Source: an uncultured Succinatimonas sp.
GTDB taxonomy: Bacteria; Pseudomonadota; Gammaproteobacteria; Enterobacterales; Succinivibrionaceae
Direction: 5' to 3'
Assembly: GCA_905201175.1 (NCBI GenBank)
Contig: CAJKNC010000022.1
Location: forward strand, 1-18,716
Length of the DNA: 18,716 nucleotides
Shown: positions 7,593 to 14,992 of the stretch, one piece after another
Layout of the letters: each line of letters starts with the position of its first letter
How positions within the stretch are numbered: the stretch's first letter is position 1
Position numbers and translations under genes: made by a program
The notes under the pieces: generated by a model
The model's input: only the letters and a program-made list of their open reading frames with translations
Database searches by the model: none
Told to the model about the DNA's origin: nothing

Positions 7593-8357
7593 TTATCCTT
7601 TTGACAAATTGTAGCGTTTTTGCATTTCTAAATAATAGCAAGTTCCAGCACATACTGCTGCTGGAGGTACCAAAATATTGAAAATTGGTATTGATAAAGC
7701 TACAGCCACAATTGCGCCAAAAGTGAAAGTTGGAAGAGAATTTTCCTTGAGATCCTTTTTCATTACAGCAAAAGAGATCTTGTGATTATCATAGGCATAA
7801 TCGCAATACTGCAGGCATCCCATCCATGAGGTAAGCAAGAACCATAATATTGGAGCTATTAGGTTAATAACAGGAATAATAGTTAAAATTACACAAATAA
7901 GGGCTAGAGGAAGAAAGAAAATTTGTTTTTGGACTTCGCGTTTAAAAATACGGGGAATGTCCTTGATAATATCCATAAAGCCCATATCTTCAGATGCTGT
8001 TCCATTAAGCTTCATTTCAATTTTATCAGCAAGCAGCCCATAAAAAGGTGATGCAATGATAGTAGCAATGGTTGAGAAAAGATAACAGCTAACGAAAATA
8101 ATAAGAATTGCTAGAATTGCCGAGAGGATATAGGCTAAAAATACCAGAAAATCTGGTAATAGACCTACCATCTGGAATATCCAGTCTTTGATATTGGCAA
8201 ATAGAAAGTAGCCTACTGTGCTCATTAGGATCAAATTTATAATGATAGGAATAATAATATATAAACGGCAATCTTTTGAAAGTGCAAGCTTCATGCCCTG
8301 AATTAGATAATTAAAAGCATCGACAATCGTAATTTCTTTTGGGGTAGAGGCGATCAT
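7593..8357 (-). CDS. cysZ: Sulfate transporter CysZ
   Basis: Inner-membrane protein that in E. coli mediates sulfate uptake for cysteine synthesis. The 254 residues match E. coli CysZ (253) closely. Signatures include FSTIATIIASPFYGLLADKI (about 92-111), KDIPRIFKREVQKQ, PILWFLLTSWMGCLQYCDYA and YDNHKISF. There are about four long hydrophobic segments, near residues 28-50, 68-100, 145-175 and 205-235. GGAG lies 9 nt before the ATG. It is first in an operon with the ptsI- and crr-like genes and is divergent from zipA, as in E. coli. The cysK and ptsH genes found between cysZ and ptsI in E. coli are missing here. Confidence 0.95.
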   Translation of the reverse strand: MIASTPKEITIVDAFNYLIQGMKLALSKDCRLYIIIPIIINLILMSTVGYFLFANIKDWIFQMVGLLPDFLVFLAYILSAILAILIIFVSCYLFSTIATIIASPFYGLLADKIEMKLNGTASEDMGFMDIIKDIPRIFKREVQKQIFFLPLALICVILTIIPVINLIAPILWFLLTSWMGCLQYCDYAYDNHKISFAVMKKDLKENSLPTFTFGAIVAVALSIPIFNILVPPAAVCAGTCYYLEMQKRYNLSKG

Positions 8358-8410
8358 ATAAAGTCTCTCCTTTTTTTATATATATGATTTTTTTTAGGTT
8401 TGACCCTTTA

Positions 8411-8416
8411 TATAAT
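8411..8416 (+). promoter_or_regulatory. Candidate -10 element for zipA-ligA
   Basis: TATAAT lies in the 103-bp gap between divergent cysZ and zipA, 45 bases before the zipA ATG. The -35 position falls in a T-rich run without a clear hexamer. A TTGACC at 8400-8405 is too close to pair with it but could pair with ATAAAT at 8423-8428 (17-bp spacer). Which pair is used is unclear. Confidence 0.35.
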
Positions 8417-8460
8417 ACATCAATAAATAACCTATCGGTTTTGTACATTGGAGATAATAG

Positions 8461-9225
8461 ATGTCGCTTAACGATTCTAGCGCTGTGATTTTGATCGTCG
8501 GTGCTTTAGCTGTTTTAGCTTTTGTGATTCATGGTTTGTGGTTTTCAGGTCGTAGCATCAATCGCAAGCTTGTAAAAGGAAATAAGGAAGATCAAGAAAT
8601 CGTTAAGTCCGATGGAGTAGGGAAGGTTAGAATTGTTACTGTCAAAGAGCCGTCGCAAAATTCTACCCTTAAGCTTGAAACCTATGGTCAGATTCCAAAT
8701 AGCAATGCTAAAGCTAATTTGGAAGCTAGAGAAAACAGTGCAAAAGAAGATGACTCTGAGATTAAAATTGTAGCTGATAATAGAGCTTTTGAGATTAAGC
8801 AGAACAGTTCTATTGAAATCAATATTATTTGTGATCAAGACAGACCATTTAAGGGATTAGATATTCAGGAATTATGTAATAAATATGGTTTTATTCGCGG
8901 CCCTTATAATATTTTTTATGTTTATGAGAATCCAAGCGAGGCTAATCCCATAGTAGTATTTAGAATTTGTTCTTTAGAGCCTCCTTATAATTTCCCCTTA
9001 GATATGACTGATTATAAGACTCAGGAGTTAGCTTTATACATGAATGTTCCGGCTAAGGGCAAAGCCTTATCTTATTTTAAAGCTTTAAGAATGGCGGCTT
9101 TAATTATTCAAACCCAATTAGGCGGAACCTTAAGAGATAATTATGAGAAAGTTTTAAGTGAAAGGGATTTGAATAATATAGAAGAGCAAATGAATTTTTA
9201 TGATAATCCTGAGGAAAAAGTTTGA
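8461..9225 (+). CDS. zipA: Cell division protein ZipA
   Basis: Inner-membrane anchor for FtsZ in the division ring of gammaproteobacteria. The 254-residue protein has one N-terminal transmembrane helix (about 8-27), followed by HGLWFSGRS, like HGFWTSRKE of E. coli ZipA. A variable charged linker runs to about residue 110. The C-terminal FtsZ-binding domain (about 117-245) shows FKGLDIQELCNKYGF, VVFRICSLEPPYNFPLDM and MNVPAKGKALSYFKALRMAA. It is shorter than E. coli ZipA (328), mostly in the linker, and lacks an obvious Pro/Gln-rich stretch. GGAG (8451-8454) precedes the ATG. It lies directly upstream of ligA, the standard gammaproteobacterial pair. Confidence 0.94.
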   Translation: MSLNDSSAVILIVGALAVLAFVIHGLWFSGRSINRKLVKGNKEDQEIVKSDGVGKVRIVTVKEPSQNSTLKLETYGQIPNSNAKANLEARENSAKEDDSEIKIVADNRAFEIKQNSSIEINIICDQDRPFKGLDIQELCNKYGFIRGPYNIFYVYENPSEANPIVVFRICSLEPPYNFPLDMTDYKTQELALYMNVPAKGKALSYFKALRMAALIIQTQLGGTLRDNYEKVLSERDLNNIEEQMNFYDNPEEKV

Positions 9226-9227
9226 TT

Positions 9228-11318
9228 ATGGCTATTTCTTCATATAAAGATTATTTACATTTAGTTGACCTGCTAAATTCTTATGCTAAAGCTTATTATG
9301 TAGATGACGAGCCTCAGGTTCCAGATGCAGAATACGACAGGCTTTATTTAGAGCTTGAAGATTATGAGAAATCTCACCCTGAAGAGGAGGTCTCTTATTC
9401 TCCTACTAAACGTATAGGCGGGATGGCTTTAAAGGAATTTGCAAGTGTAGAGCATCAGGTTCCTTTATTATCCATTAGTGATATCTTTAATGAAGATGAG
9501 CTTATAGATTTTGATAAGCGCATGCGCGAATTTTCTGCCGTTAATAATATCGAATATTGCGCAGAGCCAAAACTTGATGGTTTAGCCGTATCTCTAATTT
9601 ATAGAAAAGGCTTATTAGTTCAAGCAGCAACTCGAGGAGATGGTCATATAGGTGAGGATATTACTGCTAACGCTAAAACCATAAAGGCTATTCCTTTGCG
9701 TTTAAGCGGAGATAATTTGCCTGACTATTTAGATGTCAGAGGCGAAGTCTTCATGCCTAGAGACGGTTTTGAAAAATGGAATGAAAAAGCTCGTCAATCT
9801 GGAGGAAAGGTATTTGCTAATCCTCGTAATGCTGCAGCAGGAAGCTTAAAACAATTAGATTCTAAAGTTACAGCAAAAAGACCTTTAACTTTTAATGCTT
9901 ATTATGTTGGAGCGTGCGAAGGGGTTAATCTGCCTAATGCTCAATATGAGCGCTTATTAGCCTTAAAGCAATGGGGACTGCCGATAAATCCATTGATTAC
10001 CAAGACTAATGGTGTTCAAGGGCTTAAAGATTTTTATAAACATATATTAGAAAAGCGTTCTAGCTTAAATTATGATATCGATGGGGTAGTGCTTAAGGTA
10101 AATTCCTTAGAAATGCAGGAAAGTCTGGGGTTTACCGCTAAAAGTCCTCGCTGGGCAGTTGCGTATAAATTTCCGCCAGAGGAAATGCTGACTAAACTTT
10201 TAAATGTCGAATTTCAGGTAGGCCGTACAGGTGCTATAACTCCAGTAGCAAAGCTGGAACCTGTATATGTGGGCGGTGCAACTGTTTCTAATGCAACCTT
10301 GCATAATGCCGATGAAATTAAACGTTTGGGCATACGTATTGGCGATATGGTTGTGGTTAGAAGAGCCGGCGATGTAATTCCGCAGATTTCAGGAGTTGCT
10401 TTAGATAGAAGACCTGCTGATAGTCAGGAAATTATTTTCCCTAAATTTTGTCCTGTATGCGGGAGTCGAATTGAGCGCATACAAGGCGAGGCTGTGGCAA
10501 GATGTACAGGTGAGCTTGTATGTCCGGCTCAACTGCGAGAGGCTATTTTGCATTTTGTTTCTCGTGAGGCTATGGACATTGAAGGATTTGGCGATCGTAT
10601 TGTAGAGGAGTTGGTTTCTTCTCAAAAAGTACGCTCGATAGCGGATATTTATACCTTAGATGAAAGCGAGTTGGCAACCTTGGTTTTAGATCAAGGCGGA
10701 GAGCTTAAAGCTAAACGGCTGCTAGGATATGTTATTGCTAAAAAGCTCGTAAAAGCTATTGAAAATTCAAAGGATATTCCTTTAAATCGTTTTATTTATG
10801 CTTTAGGTATTCGAGAGGTTGGCGTTTCTACAGCAAGAACTTTAGCTACTAATTTTGCAAGTATTGAGGATTTGATGCGAGCAGATTTTAATACTTTGAT
10901 AAATCTTCCGGATATTGGTGAAGTAGTAGCTAATCATATTCGTGATTTCTTTTTAGAAAAACATAATCTTGAAATTATAAAAAGACTTATATCTCCTTTA
11001 GGAAGCCTGGAGGGAGCATGTGGTTTAAATATAACAGCATTAAAACAGTATAGTGAGGTATCTTTATTGCCTCTTATCAATCAAACATATGTGATAACAG
11101 GTACTTTAGACTCTATGGATCGCAATAGCTGCAAGAATCGTTTATTAAATTTAGGTGCTAAAGTAGCAGGTTCTGTTTCAAAAAAGACCACAGCAGTTAT
11201 CTGCGGTGCTGATCCTGGGTCAAAATTTACTAAAGCTCAAAGCTTAGGGGTAAGAATTATATACGAAGCTGAACTTTTGAGCTGGCTTGCAGATCTTGAG
11301 GGGAAAATTAATCATTAA
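9228..11318 (+). CDS. ligA: NAD-dependent DNA ligase
   Basis: Essential ligase that seals nicks during replication and repair using NAD+. The product is 696 residues (E. coli 671). The N-terminal Ia domain has VPDAEYDRLYLELE. The adenylation domain carries AEPKLDGLA with the AMP-accepting Lys115, then TRGDGHIGEDIT and GGKVFANPRNAAAGSL. The OB fold has EFQVGRTGAITPVA. Four Cys form a zinc site (CPVCGS, then ARCTGELVCPAQ). Helix-hairpin-helix repeats follow (YALGIREVG, LPDIGEVV), and a BRCT domain ends the protein (TYVITGTLDSM, GAKVAGSVSKKT). About ten extra residues sit near LDQGGELKAKR. An in-frame TTG at 9222 overlaps the zipA stop and is better spaced from GAGGA (9211-9215), so the start is uncertain by two codons. 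Confidence 0.97.
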   Translation: MAISSYKDYLHLVDLLNSYAKAYYVDDEPQVPDAEYDRLYLELEDYEKSHPEEEVSYSPTKRIGGMALKEFASVEHQVPLLSISDIFNEDELIDFDKRMREFSAVNNIEYCAEPKLDGLAVSLIYRKGLLVQAATRGDGHIGEDITANAKTIKAIPLRLSGDNLPDYLDVRGEVFMPRDGFEKWNEKARQSGGKVFANPRNAAAGSLKQLDSKVTAKRPLTFNAYYVGACEGVNLPNAQYERLLALKQWGLPINPLITKTNGVQGLKDFYKHILEKRSSLNYDIDGVVLKVNSLEMQESLGFTAKSPRWAVAYKFPPEEMLTKLLNVEFQVGRTGAITPVAKLEPVYVGGATVSNATLHNADEIKRLGIRIGDMVVVRRAGDVIPQISGVALDRRPADSQEIIFPKFCPVCGSRIERIQGEAVARCTGELVCPAQLREAILHFVSREAMDIEGFGDRIVEELVSSQKVRSIADIYTLDESELATLVLDQGGELKAKRLLGYVIAKKLVKAIENSKDIPLNRFIYALGIREVGVSTARTLATNFASIEDLMRADFNTLINLPDIGEVVANHIRDFFLEKHNLEIIKRLISPLGSLEGACGLNITALKQYSEVSLLPLINQTYVITGTLDSMDRNSCKNRLLNLGAKVAGSVSKKTTAVICGADPGSKFTKAQSLGVRIIYEAELLSWLADLEGKINH

Positions 11319-11325
11319 AATCAAA

Positions 11326-11362
11326 AACCTCTGCATATCGTTTTATGCAGAGGTTATTTTTT
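11326..11362. terminator. Terminator between convergent ligA and mltD
   Basis: A perfect 12-bp stem (AACCTCTGCATA at 11326-11337 and TATGCAGAGGTT at 11344-11355) with a TCGTTT loop is followed by ATTTTTT on the plus strand. On the minus strand it is followed by TTTGATTTT, so it probably serves both ligA and mltD, which ends at 11361. Confidence 0.85.
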
Positions 11363-12383
11363 AGAGTTTTTTTTCGCTGCTATCTACCGTGCTGGCATTA
11401 TATTTGTAGTTAATGGCATTCGTAGCTTTAGAATCTTTTTTTTCTGAAGCTTGTTTAAGATTGTCAGCATGTTCTACGGTTATAAGCAAGCCGTGGTGAT
11501 TATCAATTTTATCTGATAAATACCCAGCATTAAGTCGTTTTAAAGTATCTATATGGGCTCCTGAAAGATTAGCTACTTCAGTTAAAGAACTGATATGTTC
11601 AGCTACTTCCACGCGTTTGAATGCAGGGCGGTTTTTTATATTAGGTAAGCGTACGTTATATTTTCCCGGATTTTTTAGAATATCGGCATAAGCTCTGAAA
11701 CGCTTAATGTAATTGCGGGCGCCTCGGCTTAGACGCACATCGTCAGCAGATCTTACCTTTATACCTTTAGCTAAGGCTGCATCAAGGGCTTTTTTAACGC
11801 CGTATTCGCCTTGATTATAAGCGGCAACTACCAGCTCCCAGTTTCCTAAATCCTTATACATCTTTTTTAGATATTTAACTGAAGCTTTAGTAGATTTAAC
11901 AAAATCATAGATTTCATCATAATTATGGCTGCGATTAAGCCCTACAGATCTTCCTGTAGAACGGATATATTGCCAAGCTCCATGTGCGCCGTTATTAGCA
12001 CGTACATGAGGATTCATGCCGCTTTCTATAAGCGGAATGGCTGCAAGTTCGATAGGCAGATCATTATTTTTAAGTTCGCTTAGTAAGAAGTGAACGAAAA
12101 TGTCTGAACGCTTGAGATTATTTGTAACAGTCTTTGCACAGGAAGCTGCTAAAGCCTTTTCTTCGGCATTAGGAGTAATATTTAGTTTAAATCTTGATTC
12201 ATCAGCTAAAGTGCTATCCCAGACATTTTTTTGAGATTCAGCTTCTTGAATCATCTGTTCGTAAGATGATTTAGTATGTGTTTTATCAAAAGTCCGGCTA
12301 TCTTGATTACTGCTGCAGGCATTTAAAACTAGCAGCGTAAATGATAGTGAGCTTAATAGATTTAAAAAGCTTTTTTTTATCAT
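11361..12383 (-). CDS. mltD: Membrane-bound lytic murein transglycosylase D, without LysM repeats
   Basis: Outer-membrane lipoprotein that cleaves peptidoglycan glycan strands to 1,6-anhydro products. It has 340 residues (E. coli MltD 452). A signal peptide ends in a lipobox LNAC (Cys23). The SLT domain (about 95-220) carries the catalytic Glu120 in IPLIESGMNP, then GAHGAWQYIRSTGRSVGL and AAYNQGEYGVKKAL. A post-SLT region (about 255-315) with HIDTLKRLNAGYL and HADNLKQAS resembles the MltD segment that precedes the LysM repeats. The protein then ends in a short polar tail, and I see no LysM motif. It is upstream-linked to rnhA (36 bp gap), recalling the mltD-gloB-rnhA region of E. coli. It is probably a natural short form, since the terminator follows at once. 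Confidence 0.9.
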   Translation of the reverse strand: MIKKSFLNLLSSLSFTLLVLNACSSNQDSRTFDKTHTKSSYEQMIQEAESQKNVWDSTLADESRFKLNITPNAEEKALAASCAKTVTNNLKRSDIFVHFLLSELKNNDLPIELAAIPLIESGMNPHVRANNGAHGAWQYIRSTGRSVGLNRSHNYDEIYDFVKSTKASVKYLKKMYKDLGNWELVVAAYNQGEYGVKKALDAALAKGIKVRSADDVRLSRGARNYIKRFRAYADILKNPGKYNVRLPNIKNRPAFKRVEVAEHISSLTEVANLSGAHIDTLKRLNAGYLSDKIDNHHGLLITVEHADNLKQASEKKDSKATNAINYKYNASTVDSSEKKL

Positions 12384-12419
12384 TTATAAATCTCGCTCTT
12401 TCCTTAGTTATGAGAGAAT

Positions 12420-12881
12420 TTATGGTTTAAAGCCAATATCCTCAGTAACAGCATTATTATTTGCACAAGATCGAGCTAATTTATCACAACGCTCATTCTC
12501 AGGGTGACCATCATGGCCTTTAACCCATATCCAGTGCAATTTATGTCTTTGGCATTCTTGATCTAGAATTTGCCATAGGTCCTGATTTTTAACAGGAGTC
12601 TTATTACTAGTGCGCCAACCATTTTTTTTCCAGCCTTCAATCCATTTTGTCATACCATTTTTTACATATTGGCTATCGGTTGTAATGGTTACTTCGCAAG
12701 GCTCTTTTAAAGCGTTAAGTCCCTTAATAACGGCCATCAATTCCATACGATTATTAGTGGTTAATGCATAGCCTAAAGCAATTTCTTTTTGTGCATCACC
12801 ATAACGTAAAATTGCAGCAAAACCTCCTGGCCCAGGATTTTTAATACAAGATCCATCGGTAAAAAGGGAAACTTTTTTCAT
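12420..12881 (-). CDS. rnhA: Ribonuclease HI
   Basis: Cytosolic nuclease that cuts the RNA strand of RNA-DNA hybrids at primers and R-loops. From ATG 12881 it has 153 residues (E. coli 155) and aligns throughout. Motifs are LFTDGSCIKNPGPGG (catalytic Asp), TTNNRMELMAV (catalytic Glu), ITTDSQYVKNGM (catalytic Asp), the basic handle GWKKNGWRT, VKGHDGHPENERCD (catalytic His and Asp) and a TEDIGF tail. In-frame TTG (12917) and GTG (12920) codons would add 12-13 residues with no counterpart in E. coli; the ATG is preferred although its Shine-Dalgarno is weak. It is divergent from dnaQ, as in E. coli. Confidence 0.96.
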   Translation of the reverse strand: MKKVSLFTDGSCIKNPGPGGFAAILRYGDAQKEIALGYALTTNNRMELMAVIKGLNALKEPCEVTITTDSQYVKNGMTKWIEGWKKNGWRTSNKTPVKNQDLWQILDQECQRHKLHWIWVKGHDGHPENERCDKLARSCANNNAVTEDIGFKP

Positions 12882-12963
12882 AAAAACGCCATAAAAACTA
12901 TGCAATAGAGGCAACACCTTTGTATGGCATCTCCCTTGTGCGCATTAAATATTATCTGTAGAA

Positions 12964-12969
12964 ATTATA
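12964..12969 (-). promoter_or_regulatory. Extended -10 promoter of rnhA
   Basis: The minus strand reads TGCTATAAT, a perfect extended -10 (TGnTATAAT). Extended -10 promoters can work without a good -35, and none is evident here. The implied transcript start near 12957 gives a leader of about 76 nt to the rnhA ATG. Confidence 0.55.
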
Positions 12970-13100
12970 GCACAAAATTTTTTAAATAATTTTATTTAAA
13001 AATCAATATGTTATAAAACGCTATTTATATACAAGCTATTTTAAATGAATTAAATTGGTTAATTATTGCCTAATCCAGCACTTATCAGAGGTAAAAGATT

Positions 13101-13129
13101 TTGCTTAAAGACATAAAGTTAAGTATATT
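13101..13129 (+). promoter_or_regulatory. Candidate dnaQ-gmhA promoter
   Basis: TTGCTT (13101-13106) and TATATT (13124-13129) are separated by exactly 17 bases, giving a start near 13136 and a leader of about 60 nt. The match to sigma70 consensus is moderate, and the region is AT-rich, so chance matches are common. Confidence 0.4.
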
Positions 13130-13196
13130 TAAAGTCTAAAATAAATATATATTGTATATAGTTAGTTTTCGCAATAAGACTTTTAAGGTAGGCTTT

Positions 13197-14135
13197 ATGA
13201 AGCGGCAGGTAGCTCTAGATACAGAAACTACAGGTAAGTCTGATGATGGAACTCCTGGAGATCACCGCATTATTGAAATAGGCTGCGTGGAGATTATAGA
13301 TCGTAAGCTTACCGGCAGACAGCTGCAGTTATATGTCAATCCGGAGCGCTCGGTAGATGAGGAAGCTTTTGCGGTTCATGGCATATCTGATGATTTTTTA
13401 AAAGATAAGCCTAAATTTAAGGAAATATCTTCTGAACTTATAGATTTCATTCGCGGATCAGAGCTTCTCATTCATAATGCAAAGTTCGATGTAGGCTTTT
13501 TAGATAAGGAATGGATGTTATTAGGCTTATCTGAAAGAACGACAGATATGGCAACAGTTATAGATACTGTGTCGTTAGCTATGAAACTATGTCCAGGACA
13601 TCAGGTAAATTTAGATAATTTGTGCAATATTTATGATGTGGACCGTTCTGCTCGTACTATGCACGGAGCTTTACTTGATGCGCAGATTTTAGCCGAAGTT
13701 TATTTGGCTATGACCGGAGGACAGAGATCATTTAATTTTGGTGACGGCTTGTCTGCGGTAAGTGTAAAACACTGGCAAAGACCATCTGGAGTTAAGCTGC
13801 CTCTTATGCCCGTGGAGCCGCAAAGAGCAGCAGTTCATACGGTAAATCTAATTGAGTTAGCTCAGAGCAGGCCTTTAAAAGATGTTGATGGCGTAAGCTT
13901 CGCCGGAAGTACTTGGAGCGATGCTTTCGATGTCCCTTTTTTAAAAAAAGGGGAAGAGGAAAGCAAAAAAGAATATAAGTTGCGGCTTAAGGCTCAGAAA
14001 GAGGAAATGATGTCTAAGCTTTTGAATGCTGAGCAGCTAAAATTATATGAAGAATATTTAAAGGAAGACCAAAGGCAGTATAAGGAATGGGAAGATCGGG
14101 TTATGGGCCGGATAAAAAAAGATGAGGAGAAATAA
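13197..14135 (+). CDS. dnaQ: DNA polymerase III epsilon subunit (proofreading exonuclease) with extended C-terminus
   Basis: 3'-5' exonuclease subunit of the replicative polymerase core. Exo motifs are seen: ALDTETTG with Asp8 and Glu10; HNAKFDVGF; and MHGALLDAQILAEVYLAMTG. QRSFNF (176-181) matches the beta-clamp-binding motif that in E. coli is QTSMAF at the equivalent place. The sequence to about residue 240 (ending near STW) matches the whole of E. coli epsilon (243). Another 70 or so residues follow, rich in Glu/Lys and predicted helical (EEESKKEYKLRLKAQKEE onward). Total length is 312. ATG 13197 is chosen because AAGG lies 8 nt before it and the protein then begins like E. coli epsilon; a TTG at 13152 is unlikely. 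It overlaps gmhA by one base (TAATG). Confidence 0.95.
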   Translation: MKRQVALDTETTGKSDDGTPGDHRIIEIGCVEIIDRKLTGRQLQLYVNPERSVDEEAFAVHGISDDFLKDKPKFKEISSELIDFIRGSELLIHNAKFDVGFLDKEWMLLGLSERTTDMATVIDTVSLAMKLCPGHQVNLDNLCNIYDVDRSARTMHGALLDAQILAEVYLAMTGGQRSFNFGDGLSAVSVKHWQRPSGVKLPLMPVEPQRAAVHTVNLIELAQSRPLKDVDGVSFAGSTWSDAFDVPFLKKGEEESKKEYKLRLKAQKEEMMSKLLNAEQLKLYEEYLKEDQRQYKEWEDRVMGRIKKDEEK

Positions 14136-14716
14136 TGCTATCATTTAATGTTTTAGACGACTTACGCCAAGAATATGAGGTTTTAGGCAATTTTATTGCC
14201 AAAGAAGACACTCGCGAGCTGATAGAAAAGGCTATAGAGATTATGGCGTCAGCTCTTAAAGCCGATGGTAAGATTATCAGTGCCGGCAATGGCGGCAGCA
14301 TGTGTGATGCTCAGCATTTTGCGGAGGAATTAAGCGGAAGATTCCGCGATGATAGACCTGCCTATGCAGCCATTGCTATTTGTGATCCTAGTCATTTGAC
14401 TTGTGTCGGCAATGATTATGGATTTGATTATGTATTTTCTCGTTTTGTTGAAGGCTTAGGAAAGAAAGGAGATGTTTTCTTAGGAATCTCCACTTCAGGA
14501 AACTCAAAGAATATTATTGAAACCTGCAAGGTTTGTCGGCAGAAGGGAATTAAAACGGTTTTACTCTTAGGAAAAGATGGCGGCAGACTTAAAGATTATG
14601 GTGATTTAAATATTATTGTCCCGCATCAAGGTTATGCAGACCGCATTCAAGAAGTACATACGATGATTATTCATATTATGATTCGCGGAATTGAAGAATT
14701 GATGGCTAAAGCATAA
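14135..14716 (+). CDS. gmhA: Sedoheptulose 7-phosphate isomerase
   Basis: First enzyme of ADP-heptose synthesis: converts sedoheptulose 7-phosphate to heptose 7-phosphate for the LPS inner core. The 193 residues match E. coli GmhA (192). The SIS-type fold shows AGNGGSMCDAQHFAEELSGR (catalytic Glu65), CVGNDYGFDYVFSR, the phosphate-binding LGISTSGNSKN and GYADRIQEVHTMIIHIM with His180, the catalytic position of the E. coli enzyme. GAGGAG (14124-14129) lies 5 nt before the ATG inside the dnaQ end, so it is translationally coupled to dnaQ. Its presence indicates heptose-containing LPS. Confidence 0.97.
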   Translation: MLSFNVLDDLRQEYEVLGNFIAKEDTRELIEKAIEIMASALKADGKIISAGNGGSMCDAQHFAEELSGRFRDDRPAYAAIAICDPSHLTCVGNDYGFDYVFSRFVEGLGKKGDVFLGISTSGNSKNIIETCKVCRQKGIKTVLLLGKDGGRLKDYGDLNIIVPHQGYADRIQEVHTMIIHIMIRGIEELMAKA

Positions 14717-14729
14717 ATGCTTTTAGTTT

Positions 14730-14756
14730 AAAAGAGCCTTTGAGGCTCTTTTTTTT
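14730..14756 (+). terminator. Terminator of dnaQ-gmhA
   Basis: A GC-containing stem (AAAGAGCCT at 14731-14739 with AGGCTCTTT at 14743-14751) is followed by an unbroken T run to 14756. It starts 14 nt after the gmhA stop and separates this unit from eptA. Confidence 0.9.
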
Positions 14757-14992
14757 ATTTGCATATACACTTTAATTTTGACTAAATAATTAAAGTAAAT
14801 ATTTGATTTTGTTTTAATTTTAAGTATTATTTAGAGTTAGAAATTTATTTGCAGATCACGCTAATGAGAATTTGGCAGTCGTACGTCAAATATTTTGTGT
14901 CTTTAATATTTTGATTAGCTAAAAGTTACGTGCTTATTAAAAACTTTGCTTAAAGCTAGTTTTTATGTTTTATAAATTTTTGAGAAAAGATT

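Larger units (their letters stand above)
12882..13196. other. Divergent rnhA-dnaQ promoter region
   Basis: About 315 bp without a convincing gene. It is very AT-rich and carries a candidate rnhA promoter at 12964-12969 and a candidate dnaQ promoter at 13101-13129. A 10-codon frame (12898-12930, minus) begins directly after AAGGGAG but with no spacing, so it is not called as a gene. Confidence 0.6.

Noticed and set aside
12882..12917. N-terminal extension of RNase HI from TTG 12917 or GTG 12920
   Set aside because: The added residues have no match in RNase HI, and starting at ATG 12881 gives the normal family length and N-terminus.
12898..12930. Ten-codon frame in the rnhA leader beginning after AAGGGAG
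   Set aside because: The Shine-Dalgarno touches the ATG with no spacer, so initiation is unlikely, and nothing supports the peptide itself.
13152..13196. N-terminal extension of DnaQ from TTG 13152
   Set aside because: ATG 13197 has AAGG at 8 nt and gives the usual beginning just before the first exonuclease motif.
14900..14976. PmrA-like boxes or a sigma70 promoter ahead of eptA
   Set aside because: CTTATT-N5-CTTTGC is a poor match to the PmrA repeat. TTGCTT with TTTATA (17-bp spacer) would place the transcript start almost on the ribosome site.
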